Source: MVRE01 sp015660965
Lineage (GTDB): Archaea; Halobacteriota; Methanomicrobia; Methanomicrobiales; Methanospirillaceae
NCBI GenBank assembly: GCA_050015095.1
Contig: JBEKCC010000004.1
Location: 62,001-126,000, forward strand
Reading direction: 5' to 3'
Length of the DNA stretch: 64,000 nucleotides
The translations under genes and the position numbers were made by a program. The notes beneath the pieces were generated by a model, which saw only the letters and a list, made by a program, of their open reading frames with translations, had not been told where the DNA came from and searched no databases. Position 1 is the stretch's first letter. Each line of letters begins with the position of its first letter. Positions 36,028-44,265 of the stretch are shown here, in pieces.

Positions 36028-37723
36028 ACGAGGTGCCATTTGGAGATTACTACGTAATTCACCTGGTATGCAGATTGCTCTTTATTTCTTCGCCTTTGCG
36101 ATGCTTATCGGTCTTTATACCTATATTTTTCACGATTTTTATCCATTACTTGAGAATAAACCGATTTCGTGGTCGGCAGCACTTTTTTTCGTAGTCTCCT
36201 CAATGACAACGGTTGGATATTCCGATCTACCTGCATTTACAAACGATCTCACTATCTTCCTGACGATTCAGATCATGATTTCTGGAGTGATTATGATCTT
36301 CATTGTCGTTCCACTCCTTCTCGCACCATTCCTTACTACATTACTTGCACCTACACCCCCACGCCGGACACCACATCCACTGAGAGGACATATTGTCATT
36401 TTCGGTTATGATGAACTTTCTCGTTCTTTGATTGAGACGTTGATGATATCAGATGTCGATATCGTGATCGTTGAGAAAGACAAAGCAACTGCGCTTGATC
36501 TTGCGGCACGATTAAGAAAACGTGCATATGTTATCTGGGGTGAATATACCGATCCGGATACTTTCTTGCAAGCTCATATTAAGTCGGCAACTTTTATCGT
36601 CATCGATCAAAACGAGCATATTACAGCAAATATCATTCTTGGTATCCGTGAGTTGACAAAAGGCCGGATTCTTGCTGTTGTTGACAAACTGTCATTCGAT
36701 AGGTATCTAAGATATGCAGGTGCAGAATATGTCCTTTCTCCAAAGTATACAACTGGAAGAATCCTCGCCCGCCACACATTACTTACCCCAAACGGTGATG
36801 CCCCCGTTGACATTCCCGGACTAGACCGCCTTACCATCAACCTCGGTGAGCATTACAAACATGAACTCCGGTTAATCAATATACCTATTGTCTCTGGGTG
36901 CCGAGCTACAGGAAAAACCCTCAAAGATCTCAATCTTTTTGAGCGCTATGGTATCTTTGTTCCTTTCTTATGGAAAAGTGGCACATTCAACCCAGAACCA
37001 AAGGAGTTTGATCTTGTAGACAATACTACCTCGCTTTATCTTTTTGGAAGATCGGATGCAATTTCCGCAACGATCCGAAATGAATTCGAAACTGACAGAA
37101 CTAAGGAAGACTTTGCAATTATCGTTGGTTTTGGTGACGTTGGTATGGCGGCATACCAAGAATTACAATCAGCAGGGATCTCTTGTACTGTTGTTGATGC
37201 AAAACAGCATGGTATCAATGAAGTTGTCGGAAATGCCGAAGATGAGGATGTATTGAAAAAAGCAAAGATAAGCGATGCACAGTTGTGTATAGTTGCTCTT
37301 AACAACGATGATGTAAACATTTTCACTACACTCATGGCACGAAACTTGAACCCTAATATCAGAATAATGGCAAGGGCGAATGAGCCGTCTTCGGTAGACA
37401 AACTTTATCGTGCCGGTGCTGATTATGTGGCACTATTGCCCACAATTGGTGGGCAGATAATAGGTCGTATCCTCCTTTCTGATAATGTTTCCATCCTACT
37501 TGATCTTCCGAATGATGAAAAGGTTGTAATGAAACATGTTATATCTCAATCTAAGTTTACAGTGGGTTTACTTAGACGTAAAAGTGGCGCGAGAATAATC
37601 GGAGTTGAATCCGGTGGCCAATCAATAGTTTTGCCTAATAATAATTATATTCTTAAAGAGGGAGATGCTGTGATTGCCTATGGAGAAACAGATCAGTTAA
37701 AACGGCTGATTCATCGACTTTAA
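36017..37723 (+). CDS. K+ channel with two cytoplasmic TrkA-N (RCK-type) domains
   Basis: A 568-residue channel. Two membrane helices (residues about 12-40 and 90-120) flank a P-loop with the filter TTVGYSD. Two RCK halves follow, each with a Rossmann TrkA-N (GHIVIFGYDELSRSLIE, DFAIIVGFGDVGMAAYQ) and a C-terminal TrkA-C. This resembles calcium- or nucleotide-gated MthK-like channels with tandem RCKs. GGAGGTGA at 36003-36010 sets ATG 36017. Its start overlaps the TtuA-like stop, and nadE follows 11 bp later. Confidence 0.95.
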   Translation: MSHKRGAIWRLLRNSPGMQIALYFFAFAMLIGLYTYIFHDFYPLLENKPISWSAALFFVVSSMTTVGYSDLPAFTNDLTIFLTIQIMISGVIMIFIVVPLLLAPFLTTLLAPTPPRRTPHPLRGHIVIFGYDELSRSLIETLMISDVDIVIVEKDKATALDLAARLRKRAYVIWGEYTDPDTFLQAHIKSATFIVIDQNEHITANIILGIRELTKGRILAVVDKLSFDRYLRYAGAEYVLSPKYTTGRILARHTLLTPNGDAPVDIPGLDRLTINLGEHYKHELRLINIPIVSGCRATGKTLKDLNLFERYGIFVPFLWKSGTFNPEPKEFDLVDNTTSLYLFGRSDAISATIRNEFETDRTKEDFAIIVGFGDVGMAAYQELQSAGISCTVVDAKQHGINEVVGNAEDEDVLKKAKISDAQLCIVALNNDDVNIFTTLMARNLNPNIRIMARANEPSSVDKLYRAGADYVALLPTIGGQIIGRILLSDNVSILLDLPNDEKVVMKHVISQSKFTVGLLRRKSGARIIGVESGGQSIVLPNNNYILKEGDAVIAYGETDQLKRLIHRL

Positions 37724-37734
37724 GAGGTGGAAGA

Positions 37735-38511
37735 GTGGCAGAAGAACTATCGTGTAGAATGGGGATGATCGAGCAGATAATCCGGTATACATATTGGTCG
37801 AGTAGATGCCAAGGGATTGTTGTTGGGATGAGTGGAGGTGTTGATTCGTCGGTTGCAGCATCATTCTGCTGCCGTGCTTTAGGCCCAGAACGAGTCCTTG
37901 GTTTATCTCTTCCTTCACTTGTCAATAATCCGCAAGACGTACAGGATGCTGCACTCCTTTGTGCAAAACTGGGTATGGAGCACCGTACAATCAATATTGA
38001 GCCTATACTTCAATCTTTTAGAAAACTACCTGAATTTACTGAGACGCCTTATTTGCTTGGTAACATGATGGCACGCATTCGGATGGTAATTTTATACTAT
38101 CATGCGAATCGCGAGAATCGTCTTGTTTGCGGAACATCAAACCGGAGCGAATACATGCTTGGTTACTGCACCAAATTCGGCGATAATGCCGCTGATATAC
38201 AACCTATAGTTCATTTATATAAGACTGAAATTTATGAAGTGGCAGAGGAGCTTGGCATCCCTGAATCAATCCTCAGAAAAGCTCCATCAGCAGGTTTGTG
38301 GGATGGACAAAGCGATGAGGGGGAGATTGGACTTTCCTATTCCGAGATTGATGCATCCTTAAAAAAACTTGAGGAAAATAACTGGAACCCCTCAAACTCA
38401 TCTGAGAAGAGAATACTTGATTTAGTACATAAAAGTGGGCACAAACGCCTCCGGGCGCCTAATCTTTTAACAGAACTGAAAGAACCGGGTCAAACTGTTC
38501 GGGAAAATTAA
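37735..38511 (+). CDS. nadE: NH3-dependent NAD+ synthetase
   Basis: A 258-residue NadE converting deamido-NAD to NAD. The ATP-pyrophosphatase loop is GMSGGVDSSVAA; CGTSNRSEYMLGYCTKFGDNAADIQP and PSAGLWDGQSDEGEIG are the NaAD- and ammonia-site signatures. There is no glutaminase domain, so it uses free ammonia. It starts at GTG with GAGGTG upstream. Its last 53 bases overlap the convergent pgiA. Confidence 0.96.
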   Translation: MAEELSCRMGMIEQIIRYTYWSSRCQGIVVGMSGGVDSSVAASFCCRALGPERVLGLSLPSLVNNPQDVQDAALLCAKLGMEHRTINIEPILQSFRKLPEFTETPYLLGNMMARIRMVILYYHANRENRLVCGTSNRSEYMLGYCTKFGDNAADIQPIVHLYKTEIYEVAEELGIPESILRKAPSAGLWDGQSDEGEIGLSYSEIDASLKKLEENNWNPSNSSEKRILDLVHKSGHKRLRAPNLLTELKEPGQTVREN

Positions 38512-39169
38512 GAAACGCAAGCGCATCCTCATTACCTATCAAGTCGTAAATGGGTCCTTTACAGAATCGGTGGGTACCGTGTCCACATGTTGCCGCCAGA
38601 TGTCTTAGTGGAGGTACTTTTGGATAATTCGGGTTTTTTTTGAATTCCCCATTTTTCATCTCGTAATATGCTGCACCGTGAAATATCTCATATTGTCTAT
38701 ATTCGCTCTCAAATGCGGTCGAAACGATATTAGCCATAACTAGGGTCAAATCACGAGATGGATTAATCGACACATGCCCGTATTCTGGCGGGATAATAAC
38801 AACATCACCAGTTTCGGCAGAGACCAGTGCAACATCATCAAGAGTATGATGTTGGAGAATATAGTGGACTGATCCCTCTAACACTTCATAGATTTCTGGA
38901 TACCCAATACCTTTTGAATTTTTTGGGTGATAGTGCCCCTTTGTCTTTACAAACTCGCCGCAAAGATTTAAGGGGGGAATTACAGTAAGGTCATATCGTA
39001 AGTGTTGCTCACGCAACCATCTCCAGTCTTTATCGGAACGTGACAAGTCCCGATACATGAAATAAAGAGGTCCCTCGCATGCACACGTTGGTTCAGCAAG
39101 AACGGAACGCATCTCGTCCATGGTCCGTACTGATGGTTGAGGAAGCTCCCCTTCCCATCCGAACATCAT
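38459..39169 (-). CDS. pgiA: Cupin-type phosphoglucose isomerase
   Basis: A 236-residue archaeal cPGI of the cupin fold, unrelated to bacterial PGI. The metal site is GHYHPKNSKGIGYPEIYEVLEG; the second cupin motif is PEYGHVSINPS. It interconverts glucose-6-phosphate and fructose-6-phosphate in the gluconeogenic/glycolytic route with pgk elsewhere in this window. It overlaps nadE by 53 bp on opposite strands and touches the upstream surface-protein gene by 4 bp. Confidence 0.95.
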   Translation of the reverse strand: MMFGWEGELPQPSVRTMDEMRSVLAEPTCACEGPLYFMYRDLSRSDKDWRWLREQHLRYDLTVIPPLNLCGEFVKTKGHYHPKNSKGIGYPEIYEVLEGSVHYILQHHTLDDVALVSAETGDVVIIPPEYGHVSINPSRDLTLVMANIVSTAFESEYRQYEIFHGAAYYEMKNGEFKKNPNYPKVPPLRHLAATCGHGTHRFCKGPIYDLIGNEDALAFLNFPEQFDPVLSVLLKD

Positions 39170-40467
39170 TTTTTCTTTCGCATTAGAAGCAGATAATACC
39201 CTGCTGCAATGACTACAGCTAAAACAAAGACTAGAGTAATTGGATATGTTAAAAGATTGATACTATTCGATTTTGGTAAGACCTGCACATTGACGTTGAT
39301 GGTATTTGAGAGCTGGCTATTATCAAGGGCGTCACGGTAACGAACCTCGCTATCGAGTGAGTACTCTTTTGGAGTTGCTGCGTCATCGACACTCATATCG
39401 TACTTTGCAGTGGCTATATCTCCTGGTTTAAGATCTCCAAGATATGCCGAATCGTCACTACTTGTAAAAGGATCGACAGCGGTGATCCGTGCTTGTGCAT
39501 TGTAGATTGTCGTTCCACCATTATTCTGGTATTGAACCGAGATGGCATTCCTTGAGCCGGCTATCAGTAGCGGGGGTGATGATGTTATGACAAAGTTTGT
39601 CTTGCCACCAATGGGAACACCGATTGTATAAGGCGACGTAGTGACAATCGTCCCTTCCTTGTTCTCATAGGTAACTGAAACATCGATAGGATAGATATGA
39701 TTTTCAGTGTTGCTTAAGATAGAGACTTTATATCGGCATTCAATTACACCGTTGGTGGGATAGTCCCCAACAAATACACTGCTATCTGTTGGAATAATGG
39801 GGCTCTGGCCACTGCGGCTAATCATTACAATCGCATTCTTTCCGTCTTCTGGACCGATGTTTTTGATTTTTAAGTGAAGATATCCCTCAGTTCCCACGTT
39901 CAAGGTTTCTGGTGTGGCTTCGAGAACCTCAATTTTAACTTCTGGTTTTATCTTGAGAGTAATGGGGAAAGTTTGGTTCATCTTATTGTATGTGAACTGG
40001 ATAAATTCGCTATTCTCCTGCTTCATGACTTTGAGATATTTGTACTGAATAAAAAGCGGTAGTTGATATTCTCCAGCTACCGCGTCATTGGAAATCTTGG
40101 CGGCAAAATTCACTGTAACTGAACCCCCGCTCCCTTTGACATCGCCAACCATCTGCGGGTCAGATTTTATTGTGATAGGAGCAGATCCTGAAGAAAGCCC
40201 TATTGTCACAAGTTTTGCGGTGTTAGGAGGATCTTCTTGGTCAATGGTTCCCCAATATAATTGTTCAACTGGATTGAGTCCGCTGTTCTGCACAATAATA
40301 TTAATAGTAGTGTCCTGACCTGGTGTGAACTCATTGACACCGGTAATTGCTACTGAAAAGTCAGGACTTCCTCCCATGTAGTTTGTTGCAGCGAAAACGG
40401 GTACACTACAACATGCGATTATAAGGATGAGAAAAATTAATCTGCGAACGTGCATGAACAATCTCAT
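39166..40467 (-). CDS. Surface-layer-type protein, COG1361/CARDB repeats
   Basis: A 433-residue exported protein: signal peptide LIFLILIIACCSVPVFA, three or four immunoglobulin-like CARDB/NEW3 modules (GVNEFTPGQDTTINIIVQNSG, LNVGTEGYLHLKIKNIGPEDG, SRNAISVQYQNNGGTTIYNAQ), then a C-terminal membrane anchor and KKK. Such proteins are common cell-surface components of Methanomicrobiales. The start overlaps the surface gene's own promoter region; the stop overlaps pgiA by 4 bp, hinting at one transcript. Confidence 0.85.
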   Translation of the reverse strand: MRLFMHVRRLIFLILIIACCSVPVFAATNYMGGSPDFSVAITGVNEFTPGQDTTINIIVQNSGLNPVEQLYWGTIDQEDPPNTAKLVTIGLSSGSAPITIKSDPQMVGDVKGSGGSVTVNFAAKISNDAVAGEYQLPLFIQYKYLKVMKQENSEFIQFTYNKMNQTFPITLKIKPEVKIEVLEATPETLNVGTEGYLHLKIKNIGPEDGKNAIVMISRSGQSPIIPTDSSVFVGDYPTNGVIECRYKVSILSNTENHIYPIDVSVTYENKEGTIVTTSPYTIGVPIGGKTNFVITSSPPLLIAGSRNAISVQYQNNGGTTIYNAQARITAVDPFTSSDDSAYLGDLKPGDIATAKYDMSVDDAATPKEYSLDSEVRYRDALDNSQLSNTINVNVQVLPKSNSINLLTYPITLVFVLAVVIAAGYYLLLMRKKK

Positions 40468-40518
40468 TTTGTTGTTGGTATAACTACATTTTATTGCAAG
40501 ATATAAAGAAATGGTTCG

Positions 40519-40960
40519 ATGGTATCAGATGAGGATGCCCCCACAATTATTGTTACTTGGTTGAAGTCTCTTGGTCTGACTAAATATGAAGCATTGGTTT
40601 ATATAGCTCTCTTTAGGGTAACAGGGGCAACTCCAACTGAAACACACGAGATATCTGGAGTTCCGCGCGCATCTGTTTATCCGGTTCTTGATCAATTAGA
40701 GGAGAAATAACTCGTTTCAATCTCTCAGTCGTCGCCAAAACGTTTCGCTGCATTGCCACCTGAAGAAGGAATCGATAACCTACTTAATCGAATTGAGGAG
40801 GATGCTGACCGATCACAGAATGCCCCTTTCTACATTATATCGACAAAGGTTGGGTGATGAAGACGCTGTTGCGCTATACTCTGAATCAGACGAGTTCGTA
40901 CGATTCTTCACTCGATACTATACCCTTGTTATCGATTGGGCGAAAAAACCAGATGTATAA
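40519..40960 (+). pseudogene. Broken TrmB-family transcriptional regulator
   Basis: Bases 40519-40710 encode an intact TrmB-type winged helix (LKSLGLTKYEALVYIALF, EISGVPRASVYPVLDQLEEK) ending at a TAA. Past it the same frame continues LVSISQSSPKRFAALPPEEG, the usual TrmB sequence, then a +1 shift after about 40835 restores LSTLYRQRLGDEDAVALYSESDEFVRFFTRYYTL to a TAA at 40958. One nonsense and one frameshift break the gene; the C-terminal half also looks shortened. A short regulator made of the first 63 residues only is possible but less likely. Confidence 0.8.
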
Positions 40961-40970
40961 AAAATTCTTA

Positions 40971-41717
40971 TTAATAGTCCCGAATATCTTCCATTTCTGA
41001 TACGTCAATAAGGCCCTTCATCGCATAAATCTGCACCCATCGGCCCCCTTCTTTGATTGCAACAAGGGGGTTCGTACCGCCAATGCAAGCGATAGCGATA
41101 AATTGAGGACTGACCGGGACACCGAGGAGCGGAACATTAGGCATCCCAACTTCAAGAATACCTATGAAATTGCTCTCAGTAAGTTCATCAAGCAACGTTC
41201 CAACAAGAGGTTCGGCTTCCATATGAAATTCGCGTATGTTTGCGAGAATATTTCCGCTACCCGTTCGCATTACATTCGTCACCGATGTGAGCCGTTGGGA
41301 ATTAAGAACCTGCAGAGGATCGATTGTAGTATACTCATACAGAATCATGTGGATAAACCGTATTGGCGTCCGATTCTCTATCTGTACCACGCCACCTCCG
41401 ATTGGGTTAATCGGGATACCATGTCGTATTAAAAGCCCATCAAAGGTTACACTACACACAGTACATATGGCAGTTTGGTTCTTCGGGACAACGAGATTCC
41501 CATTTCGTTCACCAGACTTGATGAATTTCACAAGCCCACTTGCTGCAAGACCTGCTTTGCAAGCATCTTTTATCGTCGCGATTGCAAATTCCAAGTCATC
41601 ATTACGGATTAATGATAGATTATAGACAACGTTGCCCTCATTAGTTACAGGGTTGTAAGTCACCTGCATGGCATAATCATCAATGGTGTGAGCTACAAAT
41701 TTTAGTGGATGATTCAT
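40971..41717 (-). CDS. DUF128 (NrpR-type effector) protein without DNA-binding domain
   Basis: A 248-residue DUF128 domain: VSVTFDGLLIRHGIPINPIGGGVVQIENRTPIRFIHMI, TIDPLQVL and GSGNILANIREFHMEA match the nitrogen regulator NrpR, whose DUF128 senses 2-oxoglutarate. NrpR proper has an N-terminal helix-turn-helix; here the region before ATG 41717 reads as shadow sequence of the opposite-strand gene, so no DNA-binding domain is present. It resembles the NrpRII-type partner seen in Methanosarcina, which needs a DNA-binding mate. Confidence 0.85.
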   Translation of the reverse strand: MNHPLKFVAHTIDDYAMQVTYNPVTNEGNVVYNLSLIRNDDLEFAIATIKDACKAGLAASGLVKFIKSGERNGNLVVPKNQTAICTVCSVTFDGLLIRHGIPINPIGGGVVQIENRTPIRFIHMILYEYTTIDPLQVLNSQRLTSVTNVMRTGSGNILANIREFHMEAEPLVGTLLDELTESNFIGILEVGMPNVPLLGVPVSPQFIAIACIGGTNPLVAIKEGGRWVQIYAMKGLIDVSEMEDIRDY

Positions 41718-41778
41718 TGCATTATTTCTCCGACATGGCAATAGAAAAATTGTTCTATAAGACCATGGCAATTTATGT

Positions 41779-42747
41779 ATGATGGAACACAATATGCGGG
41801 AAAAGGCCAAGAATGCGATGAGACTCATTCTTGAAAAAGCACATTTTGAGGTTGATGAGGTTGATGATCCGTTGGATCTTTCAGCGGTTCGTGAGGGCGT
41901 ATGCCTTCTGGTTCTCTGTTCAAATGACAAAGAGGTAATCAACCAGTTTGATCAGACGAATTACAGTCTGATGGTTAACGATCATGAGATGACCTGCAAA
42001 AAACTCCTATTTACGCTCGATAAAGAAATCATAACAGAGAACTGCATTCAATGGGGTGTGGACGAGTTCGTCCGATACGCTGGTGAAGCGGTACTTGCAG
42101 ATATCGTCGATCGCGAACTAGCGCTTGATCTATCTGCAACGAAAACAAAAAAAGTTGCTGCATCTGGAACTGCAAGTACTGGACCATCCACGATACCGCA
42201 GGAAAAGTCCGGTATTACCCTCCCCCATTTCCCTATCAAATTCTCGGAACAGGCTGCAATGCGGACTGCTGGTATCCAAGGAACAGCAAAGCTTCGATTC
42301 ATGCCATATTACCTTTTCCATTATAAGAGTACTGGCGAACAGGTTTACAAAGATAGACGTATCCCATTCGATGCAGACGGCTGGGGTGCTATTAATGCAA
42401 TTAATGGTATAAAGCTCGAAATGGATGGAAAACAGGTTGTTGAGGATGAAATTCCCGCCGGTGCAGAAGTAGCTGACCCGCATATCGCAAAAGAAGAAGC
42501 ATCGGAACGAATTGTAAACGAATTGATTGAACGACTCACGCAAAAAGTTCGTATTAAGCAAGAAAAAGGCGATGCAATCTTTTACGAAGAAAAAATCCTC
42601 AAACCTGATAAGAAGAATATCACGGTCGAATCAAAGCAAGTGTACATACCCGTTTGGCAAATTCGGGGAAAGAAGATTATCGAAGTGAATGCATTTACAG
42701 GAGAACTTCTTTCAGAACCGATGGACGAGGGTGTAGAGGTCTTCTGA
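41779..42747 (+). CDS. Archaeal protein of unknown function
   Basis: A 322-residue protein I do not recognise. The N-terminal 110 residues look like an alpha/beta domain (VCLLVLCSNDKEVI, ADIVDRELALDL), followed by a Ser/Thr/Gly-rich linker and a C-terminal half with FMPYYLFHYKSTGEQVYKDRRIPF and PVWQIRGKKIIEVNAFTGEL. The second half recalls domains found with restriction-like folds, but I cannot assign one. Divergent from the DUF128 gene with a 61-bp gap. Confidence 0.6.
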   Translation: MMEHNMREKAKNAMRLILEKAHFEVDEVDDPLDLSAVREGVCLLVLCSNDKEVINQFDQTNYSLMVNDHEMTCKKLLFTLDKEIITENCIQWGVDEFVRYAGEAVLADIVDRELALDLSATKTKKVAASGTASTGPSTIPQEKSGITLPHFPIKFSEQAAMRTAGIQGTAKLRFMPYYLFHYKSTGEQVYKDRRIPFDADGWGAINAINGIKLEMDGKQVVEDEIPAGAEVADPHIAKEEASERIVNELIERLTQKVRIKQEKGDAIFYEEKILKPDKKNITVESKQVYIPVWQIRGKKIIEVNAFTGELLSEPMDEGVEVF

Positions 42748-42780
42748 AACAGTAAATAATAAAATTTTCTTAATTTTTTT

Positions 42781-44124
42781 ATGATTGTTATTGTCGGTGG
42801 GGGCCCTGCGGGGCGGATTGCTTCAATCCGACTTGCAAATGCCGGAAAGCAAGTAACACTCGTTGAATCAGGTGGAATTGACGGAATCGGTGGACAATGT
42901 CTTCATAATGGCTGCATGCCTGTCTGTGCACTTAATGACGTTGCTCGTTTCATCCGTCAAGCTAGATCGTTTAACAATTATGGTATTACAGATTCATCAC
43001 CTGCATTAGATTTTACTGCTTTGCTGAGAGAAATGCGGAAAATCCAACAAAAGATCGCTAGTATCTTGGATCAAGAAACTAGATCAGCTGGTGTTGAGAT
43101 TGTGTATGGTAAGCACGGACGGCTTGAAGGTCGACAGGTATTTATCAATGATAATCGAGTCGAAAGCGAAGCAGTTATTGCAGCTACAGGATCTCGTCCT
43201 AACATCCCAAAGATTGAGGGGATAACCCTTCACAATGTATACAATCCCCACACACTTCAAACAATACCACATCTTCCCCACCGAATTTCAATAATTGGAG
43301 GTGGTGTGATGGCGGCAGAGTTCGCTTATATATTCGCTTCTTTTGGATCTGATGTGACCCTAATTAGTAGGAGCATATTTCTAAAGAATGTCGATCGACA
43401 CATTCGCTCTCTTGCAATAAAGGAACTTGCTGATGTTAAGATTATTGAAAATGCGCCGGTACTTTCTTTGGATGGATGTTCTCAGGTTGAAGGTGTTCGG
43501 ATTGGTGGTAACAAAGGGGAATATACCATACCTACTAACGGTGTCTTTATCGCTGCTGGTCTCATCCCAAGATCCGAGGCGCTCGAAGGTTTGAAGAAAG
43601 GACCAATCGGCGAAATAATTGTTGATAACCATATGCGTACTAGCGTACCAAGTGTATATGCTGCTGGTGACGTTACTGGTCCGCCTTATCTCACACCAGT
43701 TGCACGTCATCAGGGAACTATAGCAGCAGACAATATTTTAGGAATTGCCCGAACTATCGATTACAGATTTATTCCTCAGTCAATCAATCTTGATGACGAG
43801 CTTGCATTTTGTACAATACCAACTGAAAAGGTTGCATCGATGGCGATACCTGGACCTGCTGGCCCTGGAACCTTCTGGCACGTACCATCTGGAACAACGG
43901 GTCTTGCTAAAGTAATGGTAGAACCTGATGAAGGTATAATACGTGGAATTTGTGCTGTTGGACCGGGGGGAGGTATAATTGCAAGTTACCTTGCTTTTCT
44001 CATGCAAAATGGCTTTACAACTCATGATTTCGAGGACTTTATTGAAGTACACCCATCTACCGATGGCGTATATGGGCTTTTGAAATATACATCAGAGCTC
44101 TTAAAAAGGCGAGGTCCATCGTAA
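42781..44124 (+). CDS. Pyridine nucleotide-disulfide oxidoreductase (dihydrolipoamide dehydrogenase-like)
   Basis: A 447-residue FAD/NAD flavoprotein. The FAD site is VIVGGGPAGRIASIRLA, the redox pair is in GGQCLHNGC (C-x4-C), the NAD site is RISIIGGGVMAAEFAYIF, and the C-terminal dimerisation domain has HPSTDGVYGLL with the catalytic His. The usual IPSK after the disulfide is MPVC here. It belongs to the mercuric reductase/dihydrolipoamide dehydrogenase group; the physiological disulfide is unknown. It starts 33 bp after the previous gene without a Shine-Dalgarno. Confidence 0.9.
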   Translation: MIVIVGGGPAGRIASIRLANAGKQVTLVESGGIDGIGGQCLHNGCMPVCALNDVARFIRQARSFNNYGITDSSPALDFTALLREMRKIQQKIASILDQETRSAGVEIVYGKHGRLEGRQVFINDNRVESEAVIAATGSRPNIPKIEGITLHNVYNPHTLQTIPHLPHRISIIGGGVMAAEFAYIFASFGSDVTLISRSIFLKNVDRHIRSLAIKELADVKIIENAPVLSLDGCSQVEGVRIGGNKGEYTIPTNGVFIAAGLIPRSEALEGLKKGPIGEIIVDNHMRTSVPSVYAAGDVTGPPYLTPVARHQGTIAADNILGIARTIDYRFIPQSINLDDELAFCTIPTEKVASMAIPGPAGPGTFWHVPSGTTGLAKVMVEPDEGIIRGICAVGPGGGIIASYLAFLMQNGFTTHDFEDFIEVHPSTDGVYGLLKYTSELLKRRGPS

Positions 44125-44265
44125 TCGTTTACTTTTTGACATGATGATGACAAAGATCGCTTACAGAAACATGCTGATGGTATTATTATTGTTGAAATAG
44201 AAGAATAACGATACGAAAAATCACAGTGATAACTCACCCATGCCTCGATTGCATGGAGCTTTACC

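Noticed and set aside
41718..41942. Longer N-terminus of the DUF128 protein as a missing DNA-binding domain
   Set aside because: It is antisense to the start of the 41779 gene, is Ser/Thr/Arg-rich and shows no helix-turn-helix.
44138..44180. Possible C/D box sRNA between the flavoprotein gene and lysS (ATGATGA followed by CTGA)
   Set aside because: The C and D-like boxes are only about 30 bases apart, no internal D'/C' pair fits, and no terminal stem closes the element.
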